Positions 4,517 through 9,428 of a DNA stretch of 9,428 nucleotides are shown here, in pieces; position 1 is the first letter of the stretch, and every line of letters begins with the position of its first letter. Origin of the DNA: Clostridiales bacterium UBA3705 (GTDB lineage Bacteria > Bacillota_A > Clostridia > Oscillospirales > Oscillospiraceae); the NCBI GenBank assembly GCA_002372735.1, contig DFIE01000179.1, forward strand, positions 1-9,428, given 5' to 3'. The notes under the pieces were generated by a model that searched no databases, was not told where the DNA came from, and saw only the letters and a program-made list of their open reading frames with translations. Both the position numbers and the translations under genes were made by a program.

Positions 4517-5875
4517 ATGTACATTCTGGCAAACGGCAGACTGATCACCCGGGATCCTGCAAACGGCTATCTGAAGGACGGCGGCGTAGTCATCGAGGGT
4601 ACAAAAATCAAAGAGGTGGGCAAGACTGCCGAGCTCAAGGCAAAATACCCCCAGGCGGAGTTCATCGATGCCAGGGGCGGCGTGATTATGCCCGCCCTGA
4701 TCAACGCCCATACCCATATCTATTCCGCCCTGGCCAGGGGCCTGTCCATCAAGGGCTACAATGCAGACAACTTCTACGACGTGCTGGATGGCCAGTGGTG
4801 GGCCATTGACCGCAAGCTGATGATGGACGGCACCAGAGCCTCCGCCAACGCTTTGATGATCGACTGCATCAAGCAGGGCGTCACCACCATCTTTGACCAC
4901 CACGCCTCCTACGGAGAAATCCCCGGCACCCTGCACACCATTGCCGAATCCGCAAAGAAGTTCGGCATCCGGTCCTGCCTGTGCTACGAGGTCTCCGACC
5001 GGGACGGGGAGGAGAAGTGCCTGCAGGCCATCAAGGAAAACGCCGATTTCATTACCGAGTGTGAGAAGAACAAGGATCCCATGCTGGCGGCCATGTTTGG
5101 CGGCCACGCCCTGTTTACCATCTCCGATAAGACCTTTGACCGCATGGTAGAGGCAAACAACGGCCGCACCGGCTTCCACATCCATGTTTCCGAGGGTATG
5201 AACGACGTATACGACTCTCTGCAGAATTACGGCCGCCGCCCGGTGCAGCGCCTGCAGGATCACGGCATTCTGGGGCCCAAGACCATCCTGGGCCACTGCA
5301 TCCATGTCAATTCCGCAGAGATTGACATCATCAAGCAGACCGGTACCATGGTGGTTAACAACCCCGAATCCAACATGGGCAACGCCGTGGGCACCTGCCC
5401 GGTGCTGCCGCTGTACAAGGCGGGCATCCTGCTGGGTTTGGGCACCGACGCCTATACCAACGACATGCTGGAATCCATCAAGGTGGCCCTGATTGCCCAA
5501 AAGCAAAACGCCTGCCTGCCCAACGTGGGCTGGTGTGAGGTCACGGATATGCTCTTTAAAAACAACGCGAAAATCGGCGCCAAGTATTTCCCGGATCCCC
5601 TGGGCGTGCTGAAGCCCGGCGCCGCGGCGGACGTGATTGTCATGGACTACAAGCCCTTCACCCCCTTCTCCGACGCCAACATCGACGGCCACATGATTTT
5701 TGGCATGACCGGCCGCCAGTGCCAGACCACCATCGCCAACGGCAGGCTTCTGATGAAAGACCGTCAGCTCATCGGCATCGACGAGGAGGCGGAGAACGCC
5801 TGGATTCTGGAGCAGTCCGAAAAGCTCTGGGGCGATCTGAACCACTGCCGCTATGACGCTGACGGCGAGATCTGA
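4517..5875 (+). CDS. ssnA: Putative aminohydrolase SsnA
   Basis: The protein is 452 aa from ATG 4517, chosen because GAAGGAGG (4501-4508) lies 8 bases upstream; an in-frame ATG at 4499 precedes that site and would sit against the leader terminator. It is a metal-dependent amidohydrolase-superfamily protein of the SsnA/guanine-deaminase-like group. Metal and catalytic residues in order are H65 and H67 in NAHTHIYSALARG, H223 in HIHVSEG, H260 in LGHCIHV and D311 in LGTDAYTND. The N-terminal beta-sandwich strand MYILANGRLIT and the C-terminal GAAADVIVMDY are standard for the fold. SsnA is encoded in selenium-dependent molybdenum hydroxylase and anaerobic purine/urate catabolism clusters; it probably hydrolyses or deaminates a purine-derived intermediate, but its exact substrate is not given by the sequence. 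It is cytosolic and co-transcribed with ygfK, 59 bp downstream. Confidence 0.93.
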   Translation: MYILANGRLITRDPANGYLKDGGVVIEGTKIKEVGKTAELKAKYPQAEFIDARGGVIMPALINAHTHIYSALARGLSIKGYNADNFYDVLDGQWWAIDRKLMMDGTRASANALMIDCIKQGVTTIFDHHASYGEIPGTLHTIAESAKKFGIRSCLCYEVSDRDGEEKCLQAIKENADFITECEKNKDPMLAAMFGGHALFTISDKTFDRMVEANNGRTGFHIHVSEGMNDVYDSLQNYGRRPVQRLQDHGILGPKTILGHCIHVNSAEIDIIKQTGTMVVNNPESNMGNAVGTCPVLPLYKAGILLGLGTDAYTNDMLESIKVALIAQKQNACLPNVGWCEVTDMLFKNNAKIGAKYFPDPLGVLKPGAAADVIVMDYKPFTPFSDANIDGHMIFGMTGRQCQTTIANGRLLMKDRQLIGIDEEAENAWILEQSEKLWGDLNHCRYDADGEI

Positions 5876-5934
5876 GTGCTTTGAGCCTGCCACAGAAACA
5901 CGCAAGCTGAACAATATACAGGAGGTAATGCATC

Positions 5935-8889
5935 ATGTCAGAACGTATGTATCCCATTCCCTTTGACCAGCTTTTAAACTGGGTCTTGACGGAGAAAGAG
6001 CGCGAAGGCACCGTGTTTGGCGTCCGTCAGTTCTACAAGGCAGACCCCAACAAGACCCTGCCCATCTTTGGCGAGAAGATCGAAACCCCCTTCGGGCCTG
6101 CCGCCGGCCCCAACAGCCAGCTGGCCCAGAATATTATCGCCTCCTACATGGCAGGCGCCCGGTTCTTTGAAGTTAAAACCGTCCAGAAGATGGACGGCGA
6201 GGACCTGGCCCGCTGTGTGCCCCGCCCCTGCATCCTGGCGGATGACGAGGGCTATAACCAGGAGTGGTCCACAGAGCTCACCGTCCGCCAGGCCCAGGAT
6301 GAGTATATCAAGGCCTGGTGCGCCTTGAAGGTGCTCTCCAAAAAGTGGGACCTGGGTGACCCCGACGGCTTTGTGTTCAATATGTCCGTGGGCTATGACC
6401 TGGAGGGCATCAAGGGCGAAAAGGTCAACTCCTACATTGAGAATATGAAGGACGCCTCTCATACCGAGCAGTTTGCCGAGTGCAAGCGTGTGCTGAAGGC
6501 GCGCTTCCCCGAGGACGCAGCATACATTGACGCCATCTCTCCCCGGGTATCCCGTTCTGTCACCCTGTCCACCCTTCATGGCTGTCCTCCCGATGAGATC
6601 GAGCGGATCGCCTCCTATCTGATCACCGAAAAGAAGGTCAACACCTTCGTCAAGTGCAACCCCACCATTCTGGGCTACCGCTCCGCCCGGGACATTCTGG
6701 ACTCCATGGGCTATGACTACATCGTCTTTGACGAGCACCACTTCAACGAGGACCTGCAGTGGAAGGACGCGGTGCCCATGTTTGAGCGCCTGCAGAAGCT
6801 GGCGGACGACACCGGTGTGGAATTCGGCCTGAAGCTTTCCAATACCTTCCCCGTAGATACCACCCGGGGCGAGCTGCCCAACGACGAGATGTATATGTCC
6901 GGCCGCAGCCTGTTCCCCCTGACCATTGAAATGTGCAGCCGGATCTCCAAGCAGTTCGGCGGCAAGATGAAGATCTCCTTTGCCGGCGGCGCGGAGTACT
7001 TCAACTGCGACAAGCTCTTCGGCGCCGGTATCTGGCCTATCACCGTGGCCACCACCATCCTCAAGCCCGGCGGCTACAACCGCCTGGTGCAGATGTGCAA
7101 AAAGCTGGAGCCCATGGCCTTCGGGCCCTTTGCCGGCACTGACTCGCAGGCCATTGAACAGCTGAGCCTCGCCTGCCGCACCGACTATCACCATGTCAAG
7201 CCGGTGAAGCCGCTGCCCAGCCGGAAGTCCCGGGAGGACGTGCCTTGGTTCAACTGCTTTGAGGCTCCCTGCAAGGGCGGCTGCCCCATCTGCCAGGACA
7301 TCCCGGAATACATTGAGCTCTGCCGCAAGGAGAAGTACAACGAAGCACTGAAGTTGATTACCGAGAAGAACGCCCTGCCCTTTATCACCGGCACCATCTG
7401 CGCCCACCGCTGCATGGGCAAGTGCTCCAGAAACTTCTATGACGAGCCCGTACAGATTCGCGCCACCAAGCTGCTGGCGGCAGAGAAGGGCTATGACGCC
7501 CTGATGGCCTCCATTGTAAAGCCCGCCCCTGTGCCGGGCAAGCGGGTTGCCATCATCGGCGGCGGTCCCACCGGCATGGCGGCGGCCTACTTCCTGGGCC
7601 GCGCAGGCGTGCAGGCAGAGATTTTTGAGCGGGAGGCCACGCTGGGCGGCATTGTGCGCCATGTGATTCCCGGCTTCCGGATCTCTGACGAGGCCATTGA
7701 CAAGGACGTGGCCCTGATCTCCGCCTACGGCGTCAAGATCCACACCAACACCGAGGCCCCCTCTGTAGAGACGTTGAAGGCTCAGGGCTTCACCCACATC
7801 CTCTTTGCCGTGGGCGCCTGGAAGGCCGGCCGCCTGGAGCTGGAGGGCAATGTGAAGCCTGTCATCCAGTGGATGAAGGACCGCAAGTCCGGCGCAGACA
7901 CTGCACCGCTGGGCCATGTGGCCGTTGTGGGCGGCGGCAACACCGCCATGGACGCTGCCCGCCTGGCCAAGTTCTGCGGGGCCAAGTCCTCTACGCTGGT
8001 TTATCGCCGCACCAAGCGCTATATGCCCGCCGATCCTCAGGAGCTGGAGCTGGCCATTGCCGACGGCGTGGAGTTCCTGGAGCTGGTAGCCCCGGTGAAG
8101 CAGGCGGACGGCAAGCTGATCTGCAACAAGATGCGCCTGGGTGAGCCGGATGCCTCCGGCCGCCGCGCCCCCGTCCCCACCGGTGAGACCGTGGCAATCG
8201 ACTGCGACCTGGTGATCTCCGCCGTGGGCGAGCAGGTGGACGACGCCCTCTTTGCCGCCAACGGCATTGAACTGAACGCCCGCCGCCGTCCTGCCTTTGA
8301 GACCAACGTGCCCGGCGTCTATACCGCCGGCGACGCCATGCGCGGCCCTGCCACCGTGGTAGAGGGCATTGCCGATGCCGCCCGCTTTGCAGAGCTTGTC
8401 ATCGGCGCCAAGCACAGCTACGAAATTCCCGACGAGGCCTATCCCACCATGGCCGAGGCCACAGCCAAGAAGGGCATCCTCAAGATGGCCAAGGACGCCT
8501 GCTGTGAGGGCAGCCGCTGCCTGGACTGCAACACTGTGTGTGAAAACTGCGTGGACGTCTGCCCCAACCGGGCCAACGTGGCCATTCAGCTGGCGGACGG
8601 CAGCGTGCAGATTCTCCACGTGGACAAGATGTGCAACGAGTGCGGCAACTGTACCGCCTTCTGTCCCTATGCCTCCCAGCCCTGCAAGGACAAGCTCACC
8701 CTCTTCCAGACCCCGGAGGACTTCGCAGACTCCAAGAACTACGGCTTCCTCTTCCTGGATGAAGACCGTGTGCGGGTCAGACTCTTCAGCGGCGTAGAGG
8801 ATCTGCCCATCCAGAGCCCCGCTCTGCCGGAGATGGTCCGCAGCCTGATCCTGATGGTGAAATACAGATACGAGTATCTGTACCGGTAA
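5935..8889 (+). CDS. ygfK: YgfK, FMN/FAD/Fe-S oxidoreductase ('putative selenate reductase subunit')
   Basis: The protein is 984 aa, near the ~1000 aa of the family, and starts 9 bases after AGGAGG (5920-5925). The first ~430 residues form a dihydroorotate-dehydrogenase-like TIM barrel (AAGPNSQLAQNIIASYMAGA, LSTLHGCPPDE around 210-220, KISFAGGAEYFNC). Next comes a GltD-type Fe-S helical domain with C441, C446, C450, C453 and C489, C493, C497. A two-dinucleotide-fold FAD/NAD(P)H module follows, with IIGGGPTG near 542 and VVGGGNTAMDAA near 665. The protein ends with a two-[4Fe-4S] ferredoxin domain (C862, C865, C869, C872, C876 and C900, C903, C906, C910). These are the modules of dihydropyrimidine dehydrogenase in another order, so NAD(P)H-dependent reduction of a heterocycle is a reasonable inference. 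No molybdenum-cofactor domain is present; the selenate reductase name rests on genetics. Genetic work links ygfK and ssnA to anaerobic urate/purine use in gut bacteria. Confidence 0.94.
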   Translation: MSERMYPIPFDQLLNWVLTEKEREGTVFGVRQFYKADPNKTLPIFGEKIETPFGPAAGPNSQLAQNIIASYMAGARFFEVKTVQKMDGEDLARCVPRPCILADDEGYNQEWSTELTVRQAQDEYIKAWCALKVLSKKWDLGDPDGFVFNMSVGYDLEGIKGEKVNSYIENMKDASHTEQFAECKRVLKARFPEDAAYIDAISPRVSRSVTLSTLHGCPPDEIERIASYLITEKKVNTFVKCNPTILGYRSARDILDSMGYDYIVFDEHHFNEDLQWKDAVPMFERLQKLADDTGVEFGLKLSNTFPVDTTRGELPNDEMYMSGRSLFPLTIEMCSRISKQFGGKMKISFAGGAEYFNCDKLFGAGIWPITVATTILKPGGYNRLVQMCKKLEPMAFGPFAGTDSQAIEQLSLACRTDYHHVKPVKPLPSRKSREDVPWFNCFEAPCKGGCPICQDIPEYIELCRKEKYNEALKLITEKNALPFITGTICAHRCMGKCSRNFYDEPVQIRATKLLAAEKGYDALMASIVKPAPVPGKRVAIIGGGPTGMAAAYFLGRAGVQAEIFEREATLGGIVRHVIPGFRISDEAIDKDVALISAYGVKIHTNTEAPSVETLKAQGFTHILFAVGAWKAGRLELEGNVKPVIQWMKDRKSGADTAPLGHVAVVGGGNTAMDAARLAKFCGAKSSTLVYRRTKRYMPADPQELELAIADGVEFLELVAPVKQADGKLICNKMRLGEPDASGRRAPVPTGETVAIDCDLVISAVGEQVDDALFAANGIELNARRRPAFETNVPGVYTAGDAMRGPATVVEGIADAARFAELVIGAKHSYEIPDEAYPTMAEATAKKGILKMAKDACCEGSRCLDCNTVCENCVDVCPNRANVAIQLADGSVQILHVDKMCNECGNCTAFCPYASQPCKDKLTLFQTPEDFADSKNYGFLFLDEDRVRVRLFSGVEDLPIQSPALPEMVRSLILMVKYRYEYLYR

Positions 8890-8895
8890 TCGCCT

Positions 8896-9048
8896 ATGCA
8901 GGACGTTCTCTCCAGCCATCCCGTCACCATTGCCCTGGCCCTGATTGCGGCAGTGGTCTGGTGGATGGGCAATACCCGGCGCAGCAAGGTGCTCCAGATT
9001 TTCGGCATCTTGCTGACGGTGGCGGCAATGATTGCCTATCTGTTTTAA
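8896..9048 (+). CDS. Hypothetical 50-aa two-TM microprotein downstream of ygfK
   Basis: ATG 8896 lies 6 bases after the ygfK stop, and the frame ends in TAA at 9046-9048, at the edge of the terminator hairpin. The translation has two hydrophobic helices, about 10-24 (VTIALALIAAVVWWM) and 33-50 (LQIFGILLTVAAMIAYLF), joined by a short basic turn NTRRSK. This predicts a helical hairpin with both ends outside and the loop in the cytosol. No ribosome binding site is visible, so expression would rely on translational coupling with ygfK. The hydrophobic pattern, the close spacing and the stop just before the terminator favour a real gene. No family was recognised. It may tether YgfK or act with a purine transporter, but that is a guess. 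Confidence 0.6.
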   Translation: MQDVLSSHPVTIALALIAAVVWWMGNTRRSKVLQIFGILLTVAAMIAYLF

Positions 9049-9085
9049 AAAGCACAGCACCCACGGGGATTCCCGTGGGTGCTGT
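9046..9085. terminator. Two-way terminator between the ygfK operon and asnS
   Basis: ACAGCACCCACGGG (9054-9067) pairs perfectly with 9072-9085 across a 4-nt loop. On the minus strand a run of five T's (complement of 9046-9050) follows closely, making a good terminator for asnS. On the plus strand the tail is ATTATG, less T-rich, so it may serve the ygfK operon less efficiently. Confidence 0.88.
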
Positions 9086-9107
9086 ATTATGCAAGGCAGC
9101 GGGCTTT

Positions 9108-9428
9108 TTACAGCTCGCAGTTGTTTACCGTTCTGGGGAAGGGGAGCACGTCCCGGATGTTGCCCATGCCGGTGAGATACATGACGCAGCGCTCAAAGCC
9201 CAGGCCAAAGCCGGCGTGCCGGGTGGAGCCGTACTTGCGCAGATCCAGGTAGAAGTCGTAGGTCTCCTTCTTCATGCCCAGCTCTTCAATCCGGGCCAGG
9301 AGCTTGTCATAGTCGTCCTCACGCTGGCTGCCGCCGATGATTTCGCCGATGCCGGGCACCAGGCAGTCCATAGCTGCCACAGTCTTGCCGTCGGGGTTCA
9401 GCTTCATGTAGAAGGCCTTGATTTCCTT
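9108..9428 (-). CDS. asnS: Asparaginyl-tRNA synthetase, C-terminal part (partial)
   Basis: The last 106 residues are visible, entering from the right edge and ending in TAA (complement of 9108-9110). They contain class II aminoacyl-tRNA synthetase motif 3 in the form [18 protein letters not shown], preceded by [15 protein letters not shown] and YLDLRKYGS, and end with [10 protein letters not shown]. The motif-3 Arg contacts ATP. The IGGSQRE and FPRT segments with a short C-terminal tail fit AsnRS; AspRS and LysRS differ here, for example in having GLA..D or LPFP variants with longer tails. The enzyme charges tRNA-Asn with asparagine in the cytosol. The complete protein would be about 465 residues. 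The internal ATG at 9405-9407 is not the start: the frame continues upstream with KEIKAFY, which belongs to the family. Confidence 0.95.
   Translation of the reverse strand, partial: KEIKAFYMKLNPDGKTVAAMDCLVPGIGEIIGGSQREDDYDKLLARIEELGMKKETYDFYLDLRKYGSTRHAGFGLGFERCVMYLTGMGNIRDVLPFPRTVNNCEL

Noticed and set aside
4481..5914. A 477-codon minus-strand frame opposite ssnA
   Set aside because: It is antisense to an intact amidohydrolase gene and shows no motif or ribosome binding site; it is a compositional shadow.
4517..8889. Selenocysteine codons in the 'selenium-associated' genes
   Set aside because: ssnA and ygfK read through without any in-frame TGA, and no insertion hairpin was seen.
5974..9060. 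A 1028-codon open frame on the minus strand opposite ygfK
   Set aside because: It lies wholly antisense to a protein with clear domain motifs; its composition (Gly, His, Leu, Gln-rich, no recognisable domain) is typical of the mirror frame of GC-rich coding DNA.
1..9428. CRISPR arrays, insertion sequences, integration sites or phage genes
   Set aside because: No spaced direct repeats, transposase motifs or terminal inverted repeats were found; gene content is chromosomal housekeeping and metabolic.

Overview
The window looks like chromosomal DNA from a GC-rich gut member of the Clostridia, most likely Oscillospiraceae/Ruminococcaceae (Flavonifractor, Lawsonibacter or Intestinimonas-like). 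The signs are strong AAGGAGG-type ribosome binding sites, sigma-A promoters with 17-bp spacers, GC-biased codons, a DUF1540 mini-protein behind a forespore-type promoter, and an ssnA-ygfK purine-catabolism pair. No mobile element, CRISPR array, tRNA or rRNA gene was seen. The genus is an inference; protein searches would settle it.

Left part (1-822). The last 33 codons of a glutamate synthase small subunit-like gene (+) converge on rpe (-), ribulose-phosphate 3-epimerase. A long hairpin lies between them. rpe has its own strong promoter, back to back with the promoter of the next operon.

Envelope module (967-3942). A tight four-gene operon encodes a two-TM XpaC-family protein, a cytosolic TelA/YaaN-family protein ('toxic anion resistance'), a divergent LemA-like protein with an N-terminal anchor, and a TPM-domain probable lipoprotein with a C-terminal TM helix. 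The last three genes overlap by 4 bp each (TTGA, ATGA). Three membrane proteins plus one coiled-coil cytosolic partner suggest a membrane-stress or envelope complex; its molecular job is not known from the sequence.

Small gene and regulatory stretch (3943-4516). A 56-aa Cys-rich DUF1540 gene is preceded by sequence matching forespore sigma (sigmaF/sigmaG) promoters and followed by a textbook terminator. The ~340 bases after it are non-coding but structured: a perfect 12-bp hairpin with a 3-nt loop, a weak inverted repeat, a near-consensus sigma-A promoter, and a ~100-nt leader carrying a complete intrinsic terminator that ends just before the ssnA ribosome binding site. This leader is the best candidate for undescribed regulation in the window.

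Purine/selenium-associated operon (4517-9048). ssnA (amidohydrolase-superfamily deaminase-like enzyme) is followed by ygfK (large FMN/FAD/Fe-S oxidoreductase) and then an unannotated 50-aa two-TM microprotein 6 bp downstream. ssnA and ygfK are known members of the anaerobic purine/urate degradation clusters of gut bacteria. YgfK carries the same modules as dihydropyrimidine dehydrogenase in a different order, which suggests reductive chemistry on a purine-derived ring rather than selenate reduction.

Right edge. A second strong hairpin separates this operon from the convergent C-terminal part of asnS (asparaginyl-tRNA synthetase, -), which runs off the window.
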